NCBI GenBank assembly: GCA_039180875.1
Contig: JBCDCY010000008.1
Coordinates: forward strand, 92,645-156,644
Reading direction: 5' to 3'
Source: JBCDCY01 sp039180875
Lineage (GTDB): Bacteria; Pseudomonadota; Alphaproteobacteria; Rhodobacterales; Rhodobacteraceae
DNA length: 64,000 nt
Notes under the pieces: generated by a model
Database searches by the model: none
What the model was told of the DNA's origin: nothing
Seen by the model: the letters and a program-made list of their open reading frames with translations, nothing else
Translations under genes and position numbers: made by a program
Shown: one piece after another, positions 25,329-33,105 of the stretch
Numbering within the stretch: position 1 is the stretch's first letter
How the letters are laid out: every line of letters starts with the position of its first letter

Positions 25329-26510
25329 CTAGCCGGCGAGCCGGGCGCGGATGGCCTCCGCCGCGCGGTTCAGTGCTTCCAGTTCGCCGTCCTCGAGCGC
25401 CAGCTCCTCCACCGCGATCAGTCCGCCAGCGCCGAGGCGGCAGGGCACGCCGAGCACCACATCCTCGATCCCGTACTCCCCTTCGAGCCAGACGGAAACG
25501 GGCACCGGACCGGTCCGCGCGCCCCTCAGATGATCGAGCAGCTCCACCACCGCATGGGCCGGCGCCAGCGTCGCCGAGCCCGTCTTCTTCAACGCCACGA
25601 CTTGTCCACCGCCGGTCAACGCATCCTCGGCCGCTGCCGCAATCTCGTCGTTCGACAGGAAGGCCGAGACGGCCCGGCCCCGGATGCGCGCGCGGGAGAG
25701 GATGGGCGCCATCTCGTCCCCGTGGCTGCCTAGGGTCATCGCCTCCACATCCCCCGGCGCCACGCCGGCCGCCCGAGCCAGGGCCGCGCGGAACCGGCTC
25801 GAATCGAGTGTGCCGGCCATGCCGAGCACCTGCTCGCGCCGAAACCCGGTGGCGCGCAGCATCTCGACCGTCATCTCGTCGAGCGGGTTGGTCACGACGA
25901 TCACCACGGCGCCCGGCGCCTGGGTGCGGATGGCCTCAGCGGCGGTGTGGATCACCCGGCGGTTGACGTCGATCAGATCGGCCCGGGTCATGCCGGGACC
26001 ACGGGGCCTTCCGGCGGTGACGACGACAACCTCGGCGCCCGCCACGGCGGCGAGGTCCGTCGTTCCGGTGATGGCAGCGCGGCTGCCGGTGATCCCGCCC
26101 GCGTGGGTGAGGTCCAGCGCCGCTGCCTCTGCCAGGCCCGGCACGACATCGATCAAAGCAATCTCGGTCGCCAGATCGGCATTGGCGGAGAGATGCGCCA
26201 CGGCGGCCCCGACCCCGCCGGCTCCGATCAGGGCCAGCCGGCGAAGGCGTCGAGCACCTCGGGTCGCGGGTGCTTCCGGCGTCATCCAGCGCGCACCGCG
26301 ACGCCAAAGCGCGCGGCGGGCGGCGACCGCCCCGTCCGTCCGATGCACGGCGGGCCGCGGCAGGGGGCCGTCGACCAGCCGGATGCCGAGGCGCTCCGCC
26401 GTCTCGCTCGCCAGCGCCGTCACGATATCGCCCGGCAGCACCTCGAGCACCTGGCGGCCGCGGGCGCCCGCCTCCGCCACATGCTCGGCGCCGATCACGC
26501 GGGCACTCAC
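25329..26510 (-). CDS. Malate-dehydrogenase-like enzyme with extra N-terminal domain
   Basis: A 393-residue NAD-dependent lactate/malate dehydrogenase superfamily member. Residues about 90-390 hold GAGGVG (96-101), Arg170 in TAGRPRGPG (the malate-type specificity position), Arg176, Asn208 in VTNP, Asp236/Arg239 in LDSSR and catalytic His263 in GSHGDE. The first 85 or so residues are an extension; its segment GDIVTALASETAERLGI recalls the ITPLAR-type motif of several BMC-associated proteins. It overlaps the BMC-T gene by 4 nt. It may reoxidise NADH made by the aldehyde dehydrogenase inside the shell, with the extension helping encapsulation; both points are inference. Confidence 0.83.
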   Translation of the reverse strand: MSARVIGAEHVAEAGARGRQVLEVLPGDIVTALASETAERLGIRLVDGPLPRPAVHRTDGAVAARRALWRRGARWMTPEAPATRGARRLRRLALIGAGGVGAAVAHLSANADLATEIALIDVVPGLAEAAALDLTHAGGITGSRAAITGTTDLAAVAGAEVVVVTAGRPRGPGMTRADLIDVNRRVIHTAAEAIRTQAPGAVVIVVTNPLDEMTVEMLRATGFRREQVLGMAGTLDSSRFRAALARAAGVAPGDVEAMTLGSHGDEMAPILSRARIRGRAVSAFLSNDEIAAAAEDALTGGGQVVALKKTGSATLAPAHAVVELLDHLRGARTGPVPVSVWLEGEYGIEDVVLGVPCRLGAGGLIAVEELALEDGELEALNRAAEAIRARLAG

Positions 26511-27130
26511 GGCACGCGGCCCTCGACCGCCTCGATGGCGCCGGTCGCGGCCTCGACTGCGGCCTTCACCGAATTCTCCGAGCCCGAGACGAAGAGCCGG
26601 CCGAAGCGGCCGACGGCGCGGACCTCGACGATGTCGATCTCCGCCGCCTTCTCCGCTTCATTCGCGGCGATGGAGATATAGGCGGCCGGCGCGCATTCGA
26701 TGATGCCGAGGGTCTGGCCCGGGACGAGTAGCGCCCCCTTCCGCCATTTGTTCAGGAGCTGCGCCTGATAGGGCTCGACCGAGGTGATGATCTGGGTCGA
26801 GGCGAGGCTCGGCTTCGCCCGGTCGGCCATGCTGGCATCCAGCGCCTCCAGGATCGCTTCCCGCGCCGCCGTCACTTCGGCATTGGACGGTGAGCGCAGG
26901 ATGAAGAAGCCGAACTCGCGCTCCACGATCTGGGTCGTCGCCTCCACCGCGCTCGCCTTCAGGGCCCGGTCGATCAGGGCGAAGACGCCGTTGCCGGGCG
27001 CGATCTCTCCGATCAGGATGGTGTCGCCCGAGAGCGGGATCGAGCCCTGGACCGTCGCGCCGTTGTAGGCGGCGAAGCGGGGCTGCAGGTTGTCGATCTG
27101 CATCAGCGCGCGGATCTCGATCTCAGCCAT
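26507..27130 (-). CDS. BMC-T tandem-domain shell protein
   Basis: A 207-residue protein with two BMC domains in tandem: residues about 38-100 (ILIGEIAPGNGVFALIDRAL, FGFFILRSPSNAEV) and about 137-200 (TLGIIECAPAAYISIAANEA, FGRLFVSGSENSVKAAVEAA). Such proteins form pseudohexameric trimers in microcompartment shells, sometimes with gated pores. Both domains keep the canonical, non-permuted order. A 35-residue N-terminal segment precedes domain one. It shares one nucleotide with the aldehyde dehydrogenase gene. Confidence 0.9.
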   Translation of the reverse strand: MAEIEIRALMQIDNLQPRFAAYNGATVQGSIPLSGDTILIGEIAPGNGVFALIDRALKASAVEATTQIVEREFGFFILRSPSNAEVTAAREAILEALDASMADRAKPSLASTQIITSVEPYQAQLLNKWRKGALLVPGQTLGIIECAPAAYISIAANEAEKAAEIDIVEVRAVGRFGRLFVSGSENSVKAAVEAATGAIEAVEGRVP

Positions 27131-28506
27131 CAGCCGTACTCGTTATAGAGGTCGCGCCAGGGGCGGTTTTCCCAGGCGACGCGCTTGATGTTGATGAGGT
27201 GGAGGGCGGTGACGTTGTCCGAGGTGATCGAGCCCGACCAGGTGCCGGTGCCGAGCATGAAGGAGGGCTCGAGGTCCGTCGAATAGCCCATGCCGCCCAT
27301 GATCGCGGGGGTGTTGACCAGCACCCGGCCGACGGGGGCGGCGGCGAAGCGGGTGACGACGCTGGGATCCTCGGCGTGGAGGACGGCCGTGTGGCCCCAG
27401 CCGCCGAAACGGCAGATGCCCTCGAAGAGCGCCTGGGCCTGCGCCTCGTCCCGCGCCTCGTAGAAGGCGAGAACGGGGTTCAGTTTTTCGGCCGAAAGCG
27501 GGCGCTGCCAGCCGATCTCCGTCTCCTCGCTGACCAGCACCCGGGTGCGGGGCGGCACGTCGAAGCCGGAGAGTGCGGCGAGCCGGGCCGGGGATTGGCC
27601 GACGGCCTCGGGGTTGATCGCATGGCCACCCGCGAAGAGCACGGCGCCCAGCCGATCCGCCTCCGCCCCGGTCATAAAGTAGGCGCCCTTCAAGCGCATC
27701 TCGTGGCGGAGGTCGCGGGCGATGGCGCGGTCGGCGATCACCGCCTGTTCCGCCACGCACGCCGTGCCGTAGTCGAAGCTCTTCGACACGATGATCTGCT
27801 CGGCCACTTCCGTTACGTCGCCGGCCTTCGAGGCATGGACGTAGACCGGCACGTTGCCCGCCCCCACGGCCAGCGTCGGCTTGCCCGAGGAATAGGCGGC
27901 CTTCACCATCCCCGGCCCCCCGGTCGCCATGACGACGGAGGTGCGGCGGTGGCGCTTCAGCTCGCCCGTGCCCTGGATCGTCACCTGGTCGAGGCATTGG
28001 ATCAGACCCGGCGGCGCGCCCATCCGCTCTGCCGCCGCGGCCATCACCTCGACCGTGGCGACGCCGGCGCGGACGCCGCGGGGGTGGGGCGCGCAGACGA
28101 TGGCGTTGCCGGCTTTCACGGCAGAGAGCACCTTGTAGATGATCGTCGAGGTCGGGTTGGTGACGGGGATCAGGGCCGCCACCACGCCCATCGGCTCCCC
28201 GATCGCCGCGATCTTGGCGGCGTCGTCACGCCAGAGGAGGCCGAGGGTGGTGACGTCGCGCAGCCAATCGGCGACCGAGAGGGCGTTGAAGAGGTTCTTC
28301 ACGCGCTTGTCGGGGACGTTGCCGTAGCCGGTTTCCTCGACCGCGATCTGGCCGAGGCGCTCAGCCTCCGGCTCGATCGCGCGGGCCATAGCGTCGACCA
28401 TGGCGTCGATCACCGCCGGATCGGTGCCGAGGAAGCGCTGATAGGCCTCCCACGCCCGGTCGGCGGCGCGGCGGGCCGCGGCGACGGATTGCAGGTCGGC
28501 GTCCAT
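27130..28506 (-). CDS. CoA-acylating-type aldehyde dehydrogenase
   Basis: A 458-residue enzyme of the EutE/PduP/SauS branch of aldehyde dehydrogenases, which oxidise an aldehyde to acyl-CoA with NAD. The catalytic cysteine is Cys250 in SFDYGTACVAEQ, matching SFDNGTxCxSEQ of the acylating group. PVTNPTSTIIYKVLSAVKAGNAI is also typical. It is the likely core enzyme of the BMC. No amphipathic N-terminal encapsulation peptide like that of PduP is obvious. No PduL or phosphotransacylase is encoded nearby, so the fate of the acyl-CoA is open. Confidence 0.9.
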   Translation of the reverse strand: MDADLQSVAAARRAADRAWEAYQRFLGTDPAVIDAMVDAMARAIEPEAERLGQIAVEETGYGNVPDKRVKNLFNALSVADWLRDVTTLGLLWRDDAAKIAAIGEPMGVVAALIPVTNPTSTIIYKVLSAVKAGNAIVCAPHPRGVRAGVATVEVMAAAAERMGAPPGLIQCLDQVTIQGTGELKRHRRTSVVMATGGPGMVKAAYSSGKPTLAVGAGNVPVYVHASKAGDVTEVAEQIIVSKSFDYGTACVAEQAVIADRAIARDLRHEMRLKGAYFMTGAEADRLGAVLFAGGHAINPEAVGQSPARLAALSGFDVPPRTRVLVSEETEIGWQRPLSAEKLNPVLAFYEARDEAQAQALFEGICRFGGWGHTAVLHAEDPSVVTRFAAAPVGRVLVNTPAIMGGMGYSTDLEPSFMLGTGTWSGSITSDNVTALHLINIKRVAWENRPWRDLYNEYG

Positions 28507-29690
28507 CAGGCGCTGCCCCGCTGGCGGAGGTCGAGGGTCCGCCGTGCTGCATCGACCGGCCCGTCGACGCCGAGGGCCTCCAGCCGCCGGCCGGCCGTCG
28601 CGAGGTCGGCGCCGAGGAGGGCCGAGGCCGTCGCCACCATCCCCTCCGTCATCGGCACGGCGATGCCGGCGATTCGGGCGGCCGAGACGAGGGGGACGAG
28701 GGAGCCGATGACGGCATCGCGCAGCATCGCGGTCGCCGCGGCGCGCCCGGGGACCGGCCGGGCGCCCTCCCTGCGCAGCGCGCCGGCATGGGCCGCGATC
28801 CAGGCGCCATCGTCGGGCAGGTCGCGAACGCCGAAGGCGCGGGCGACGGTCCGCCGTTCGTCCGCCAGAGACGCGATGGCGCGGCGATGCTCGGCGCCGA
28901 GGAGGGCCGCGAAAGTCGCGTTCTCCGGCAAGGGCGTGCCACCCATCGGGATCTCAGGTCCGCCATTGGCCAGGGCGGGGCCGCCGACGATCAGCGCCGG
29001 CGCCTCGACCAGGCCAGAGCCGTCGGCGAAGCTTGCGTGAAGGAGGCTCGTTGCCGGCACGAGCCCAGGCAGATAGGCGCCGAGCCCCGCCATCACCTCG
29101 ACAGCGCCCCCCGGCAAGGTCGCGGCCGCCACGGGGCCGGCGGGCGAAAGGTGCAGCGCGCTGCCCTCCTCTAACCACCAGAACGGCAGGCCTTGCGCCT
29201 CCACCAGCGTCACCGCGGCCCCTGCCCCGGCGATGCGCAGGAGCCAGGCGGCCTCCAGCGCCCCGAACGTGCGGCCGGGGGCGAGGACCAGCACCTGGCC
29301 GTCCCGCACATGGTCGGCGAGCACCATGGCGTAGGTGCGCTGCTTGTGGACGGGGCCGGTGAGGAACACCACCTCCGCCCCCGCCACGGCCCGGTCGAGC
29401 TCCGCCGTCGTCCGGATCGAGGGCGCGCCCTCGCGGTTCACCTGGTAGCTGCCGACCGGCCCCGCGCCGCGGAGTGCGATGCCGCCGGCCAGCGCCTCAA
29501 GCTCCGCGCCGTAGGCGGAGAAGAGCGTGACCTCAGCCCCCTCCGCCAGGCAGAGCGCCGCAATCAGCCGGGCATCCGGCCCGGCGCCCAGCACGGTGAT
29601 CCGACCGAAGGCACGCGGCACCGGCGCCGCATCGCGACCGCTCCCGGCCGCCACGGCGTCGGCGAAATCCTCGAAACCAGAGGCGCCCAT
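28506..29690 (-). CDS. Opine-dehydrogenase-like oxidoreductase in BMC operon
   Basis: A 394-residue NAD(P)-dependent enzyme with an N-terminal Rossmann domain (ITVLGAGPDARLIAALCLAEG, residues 31-50) and a helical C-terminal domain of the octopine/nopaline dehydrogenase type. A conserved-looking histidine lies in SLLHASFADGSG. Family members join or split an amino acid and a 2-oxo acid through a secondary amine. Being coupled to the aldehyde dehydrogenase (1 nt overlap) suggests that the BMC handles a secondary-amine or imine compound, but the exact reaction cannot be read from sequence. An initial 28-residue tail precedes the Rossmann fold. Confidence 0.78.
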   Translation of the reverse strand: MGASGFEDFADAVAAGSGRDAAPVPRAFGRITVLGAGPDARLIAALCLAEGAEVTLFSAYGAELEALAGGIALRGAGPVGSYQVNREGAPSIRTTAELDRAVAGAEVVFLTGPVHKQRTYAMVLADHVRDGQVLVLAPGRTFGALEAAWLLRIAGAGAAVTLVEAQGLPFWWLEEGSALHLSPAGPVAAATLPGGAVEVMAGLGAYLPGLVPATSLLHASFADGSGLVEAPALIVGGPALANGGPEIPMGGTPLPENATFAALLGAEHRRAIASLADERRTVARAFGVRDLPDDGAWIAAHAGALRREGARPVPGRAAATAMLRDAVIGSLVPLVSAARIAGIAVPMTEGMVATASALLGADLATAGRRLEALGVDGPVDAARRTLDLRQRGSA

Positions 29691-29714
29691 CGGCCAACCT
29701 CCCCAAAGACGGGC

Positions 29715-30023
29715 TTACGCTGCGTCGGCCCCGCCGGCCGAGGCAATGATCGCCTCGAGCTCATCATGCGGGCGCGCGATCACGTGCACGGCCACCACCT
29801 CGCCCACCTTGTTGGCGGCGACGGAGCCGGCATCGGTCGCGGCCTTCACCGCGCCGACCTCACCCCGCACCAGCGTCGCCACCAGGCCGCCGCCGGATTT
29901 CGTCTGGCCGACGAGCGTCACGCTCGCCGCCTTCACCATCGCATCGGCCGCCTCGATGGAGGCGACGAGCCCCCGCGTCTCAATCATGCCAAGGGCCATC
30001 TGCCCGCTTGCCGGTTGTGCCAT
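29715..30023 (-). CDS. BMC-H hexameric shell protein
   Basis: A 102-residue canonical single-domain shell protein ([20 protein letters not shown], then [34 protein letters not shown]). It forms hexamers that tile the facets of a microcompartment. The pore-lining stretch reads KSGGG. It is the only BMC-H in the window, so the shell set here is minimal: one H, one T, one P. It lies between the opine-dehydrogenase-like and BMC-P genes. Confidence 0.95.
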   Translation of the reverse strand: MAQPASGQMALGMIETRGLVASIEAADAMVKAASVTLVGQTKSGGGLVATLVRGEVGAVKAATDAGSVAANKVGEVVAVHVIARPHDELEAIIASAGGADAA

Positions 30024-30046
30024 TCTCCGCCCTTCCTTCGATAAGT

Positions 30047-30316
30047 TCAGTCCGCCAGATCCACCCGGTCGATCACCGCCACAGCCGCCGCATCGACCGG
30101 CGCCCCGGCAAGGGCCGCCGGTAGCCGTGCCGCCGAGCCCTCCGCCAGCAGCACAAGGTCGCCCACCCCCGCCGCGCAGGTGTCGACAGCGACGAGCGCC
30201 GGGGTCAGCACCTTGCCCCGCCCGTCCTCCACATCGACGATGAGGAGCGTCTTGCCCGTCAGCTCCGCCTCCTTGACGGTGGCCGTGACGGTTCCGGTGA
30301 CGCGGGCGATGCGCAT
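30047..30316 (-). CDS. BMC-P pentameric vertex protein (EutN/CcmL family)
   Basis: An 89-residue protein starting [20 protein letters not shown], with [14 protein letters not shown] and [20 protein letters not shown], the standard EutN/CcmL pattern. Pentamers of this family cap the twelve vertices of the shell. It lies 6 bp from the glutamine-synthetase-like gene, which it follows in the operon. Confidence 0.94.
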   Translation of the reverse strand: MRIARVTGTVTATVKEAELTGKTLLIVDVEDGRGKVLTPALVAVDTCAAGVGDLVLLAEGSAARLPAALAGAPVDAAAVAVIDRVDLAD

Positions 30317-30322
30317 GGGACC

Positions 30323-31618
30323 TCAGAAATTCGCGAGATAGCGGTCGCGTTCGACCGGGGTGACTTGGGAGGCGACGAATTCGAGCTCGCGCTCAGCCTG
30401 CTGGCAGACGAGCTCGTGCTGCAACTCGCCGAGCACATCCTTCAGGAACGCCGAGCCCCGTGCGAGGCCGAGCGCCGTGCCGAGATCGGTCGGGAGCGGC
30501 TCGGCGTCTTCCGAGAGATAGCCGTTGCCGGGCGTCATCTCCGTCGGCTCGAGCGCCTGCTCGATGCCGCCGAGACCCGCCGCGATCTCGGAGGCGATCA
30601 GCAGATAGGGGTTACAGTCGGCCGAGCCGTCGCGCTTTTCGACCCGCGCGGCGCTCGGCGAGCCCTCGATGACGCGCAGACCCACGGTCCGGTTGTCATA
30701 GCCCCAGGTCGTGTTGGTCGGGCAGAAACTGAACGGCTGACGCCGGCGATACGCATTGGGCGTCATCGCCCCACAGATCGTCATCTCCGCCATCCGCTTC
30801 TGCATGCCGGCGAGGTAATGCCGCCCGAGCGCCGAGAGCTTGCCGCCGTCCGAGAACTGGTTCTCGCCGCCCTTCCAGAGCGAGTGGTGGGTGTGAAAGC
30901 CGTTGCCCGAGTCCTCGAAGAACGGCTTCGCCATGAAGGTCGCGAGGTAGCCGTGCTGCAGCGCCAGCTGCTTCACCAGGCTGCGGAACATCACGACCCG
31001 ATCGGCCGCGGCCAGCGCCTCACCGTAGCGGATGTTCACTTCGACCTGGCCCGGGGCGTATTCCGGGTTCGACTGTTCGATCGGGATGCCCGCCTCGTTG
31101 ATCTGCTGGCGGATCGGGCCGAGCACGTGCTCGAGCTCCGCCGCGCGGGCGAGGTTGTAGACCTGGATGCCCACGTCCCGGGGCTTCAGCGTCTCGGGAT
31201 CGAGCAGGTGGAACTCGAGCTCCGTACCGATGGAGATCTGAAAGCCCATGGCCTCGGCCCGCTCCACCTGGCGCACCAATGCCTGACGCGGGTCGATCGG
31301 CACGGGCTTGTGGTCCATCCCCTCGGCCCGGCCGAGGCAGGCGGCCACCCCCGGCTCCCACGGCAGCGCCACGGGCTTGCTTGCCGGGAACATGTGGAAA
31401 TCGGGATAGCCGTTGTCGAAGTTGACGTAGGGCGTGTCCCAGACGTCGGAGGTCATGTCGATGGCGAACATCGCGATGGAAAGCGCGCTGCCCGCCTCGC
31501 AGATATGCTCCCAATGGCTCGACGGAATGCGTTTGCCGCGCAGGATGCCGTTTAGGTCGCCGAGGCCCATGGCCACCGTGTGCGTACCCTCGGGCAGGCT
31601 GAAATCCGTCGCTGCCAT
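30323..31618 (-). CDS. Glutamine-synthetase-family gamma-glutamyl ligase
   Basis: A 431-residue protein of the glutamine synthetase fold with [51 protein letters not shown] and [15 protein letters not shown]. It is shorter than GlnA and resembles the PuuA/IpuC/GlnT group, which joins glutamate to amines rather than ammonia. The start at 31618 follows GGGAGGAACGGG. It is the first gene of the BMC operon and faces a FAD oxidoreductase across a promoter with the shared dyad. Together with that gene and the aldehyde dehydrogenase it recalls the gamma-glutamyl route of putrescine use. The amine is unknown. Confidence 0.85.
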   Translation of the reverse strand: MAATDFSLPEGTHTVAMGLGDLNGILRGKRIPSSHWEHICEAGSALSIAMFAIDMTSDVWDTPYVNFDNGYPDFHMFPASKPVALPWEPGVAACLGRAEGMDHKPVPIDPRQALVRQVERAEAMGFQISIGTELEFHLLDPETLKPRDVGIQVYNLARAAELEHVLGPIRQQINEAGIPIEQSNPEYAPGQVEVNIRYGEALAAADRVVMFRSLVKQLALQHGYLATFMAKPFFEDSGNGFHTHHSLWKGGENQFSDGGKLSALGRHYLAGMQKRMAEMTICGAMTPNAYRRRQPFSFCPTNTTWGYDNRTVGLRVIEGSPSAARVEKRDGSADCNPYLLIASEIAAGLGGIEQALEPTEMTPGNGYLSEDAEPLPTDLGTALGLARGSAFLKDVLGELQHELVCQQAERELEFVASQVTPVERDRYLANF

Positions 31619-31677
31619 CCCGTTCCTCCCATGCTGGCGACCCCGCATCTTGGCGCGCGGCGGGCGCTTGCTGCACC

Positions 31678-31696
31678 ACTGTATTCAGTATACAGA
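31678..31696. promoter_or_regulatory. Operator dyad shared with livK/LuxR promoter
   Basis: CTGTAT-TCAGT-ATACAG (31679-31695) is a perfect 6-5-6 inverted repeat between the divergent BMC operon and the FAD oxidoreductase, 36 bp upstream of the latter's ATG. It matches the reverse complement of the dyad at 22718-22736 at 17 of 19 positions, including the spacer CAGT. Confidence 0.72.
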
Positions 31697-31731
31697 CATA
31701 CGAAGGCCCGCTCTTGCAAGAGGAAATCCTC

Positions 31732-32874
31732 ATGCCCCGCCCCGATGTGGTGGTCGTCGGCGCCGGCATCGCCGGGGTGATGACCGCGCTCGAGATCCAG
31801 CGCCGCGGCCACCGGGTGGAGCTGATCGACCGGTGGGAACCGGGCCATCCCCGCGCCTCCTCCACGGACGTGAACCGTATCATCCGGGCGATCTCGGGCC
31901 GGGACGAATTCTACACCCGCTGGGCCCGGGAGGCGCGGCTGCGCTGGATGGAGCTGCAGGCGGAGATCGGCTGGACGCTCTACTACGAGTGCGGAACGCT
32001 GATCCTCGCCACCGCCGGCCACTGCGACTGGGAGGATGCGACGGCCGAGACCTTCGACCGGGTGGGCGTTCCCTATCACCGCTTCACGGCCGCCGAGGTC
32101 GCGGCCCGCTTCCCGCAGTTCGAGGCGAAGAACATCGCCTATGCGCTCTACGAGCCCGAAGCCGGCATGATCATGGCCCAACGGGGCGTCCTGGCGGGGC
32201 TCGAGCTGTTCCGCCGGGCAGGCGGCACGGTCCGCCGCGGTCGGGTGACCACGGATGGTGAAGAGCGCCCCCTCCTCGACGGCCGGCCCATCGAGGCCCA
32301 GCGCATCGTCATCGCCACTGGCCCCTGGATGGCGGAGATGTTTCCCCGCACCATCGCACCGATCTCCGCCATCGTCGGGATCAACGTGCTCTACACCTCG
32401 ACGCCGGACGGCGACGACAGCTTCGACCAAAGCCGCATGCCCTGCTGGGTCGACCATGGCGAGGGCTCCTTCGGCCTCTCCTCGGTCGAGGGCTCGGGCG
32501 TGAAGGCCGCCGTGGTGATCCCGAACGAGCCCATCGACCTCGACAACGATGAGCGGCTGATCCGGCGCGAGAGCCTCAACCGCACCCGCGCCTACATCGC
32601 CAAGCGCCTGCCGGGCCTGGTGGGGGAGCGGGTGGTCGACTCGAAGTTCAACCAGGTGATCCTGACCCCCGACACCCATTTCGTGCTGGATTGGCATCCG
32701 GAGCATGAGAACGTGCTCTTCGCCGGCGGCTGCTCCGGCCACCTCTACAAGCACGGGCCGGTCTTCGGCCAGTTCGCCGCCGGCGTCGCCCTCGGCGACT
32801 ACGGCACCGCCGATCGCTTCAAGGTCGCCGGCCGCAAGAAACTCTCCCCCCGCGAAAGCCCCTCCGGCCGCTGA
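31732..32874 (+). CDS. FAD-dependent amine oxidoreductase (DAO family)
   Basis: A 380-residue flavoprotein of the DAO/sarcosine-oxidase group with VVVGAGIAGVMTALEIQRRG at the N-terminus and FAGGCSGHLYKHGPVFG near the C-terminus. In monomeric sarcosine oxidase a cysteine eight residues before the TPD of the C-terminal YTxTPD region binds FAD covalently; here the region reads FNQVILTPD with no cysteine, so non-covalent FAD is expected. AAGAGGAAA precedes the ATG at 31732. It is divergent from the BMC operon with a shared operator and may oxidise the gamma-glutamylated or free amine to an aldehyde or imine. Confidence 0.85.
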   Translation: MPRPDVVVVGAGIAGVMTALEIQRRGHRVELIDRWEPGHPRASSTDVNRIIRAISGRDEFYTRWAREARLRWMELQAEIGWTLYYECGTLILATAGHCDWEDATAETFDRVGVPYHRFTAAEVAARFPQFEAKNIAYALYEPEAGMIMAQRGVLAGLELFRRAGGTVRRGRVTTDGEERPLLDGRPIEAQRIVIATGPWMAEMFPRTIAPISAIVGINVLYTSTPDGDDSFDQSRMPCWVDHGEGSFGLSSVEGSGVKAAVVIPNEPIDLDNDERLIRRESLNRTRAYIAKRLPGLVGERVVDSKFNQVILTPDTHFVLDWHPEHENVLFAGGCSGHLYKHGPVFGQFAAGVALGDYGTADRFKVAGRKKLSPRESPSGR

Positions 32875-32884
32875 TCGGAAGGAC

Positions 32885-33016
32885 GTGCGGCGGGGGCCGG
32901 GTCAAGGCTGCGCAGCACGGGCGAAGCCCGCTCGGCCTTGACCCGGCCCCCGCCGCACATCACGCTCGATCTGGCGCGTTGAGGGCACACCTGCCCCTCA
33001 ACCGCCTCTCAGCAGA
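32885..33016 (+). repeat. Hairpin-rich ~132 bp element, copy 2
   Basis: The first dyad has perfect 24 nt arms (32885-32908 and 32935-32958) enclosing a small CGGGC-GAA-GCCCG hairpin. The second dyad is GTTGAGGG(G)CA / TGCCCCTCAAC (32978-32987 and 32992-33002). From CACGCTCGA to CCGCCTCTCAGCAGA it is nearly identical to copy 1 at 24758-24891, in the same orientation. It starts 11 bp after the FAD oxidoreductase stop and may act as its terminator. Confidence 0.8.
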
Positions 33017-33105
33017 TGACCCAAAGTTGAGATCCGCGCCCCCGCCGGCTATGCAACCGCAGCGCTGAGGGGCGCTCCAAAGTCATTCGTCAGAGGGGAT
33101 TTGCC

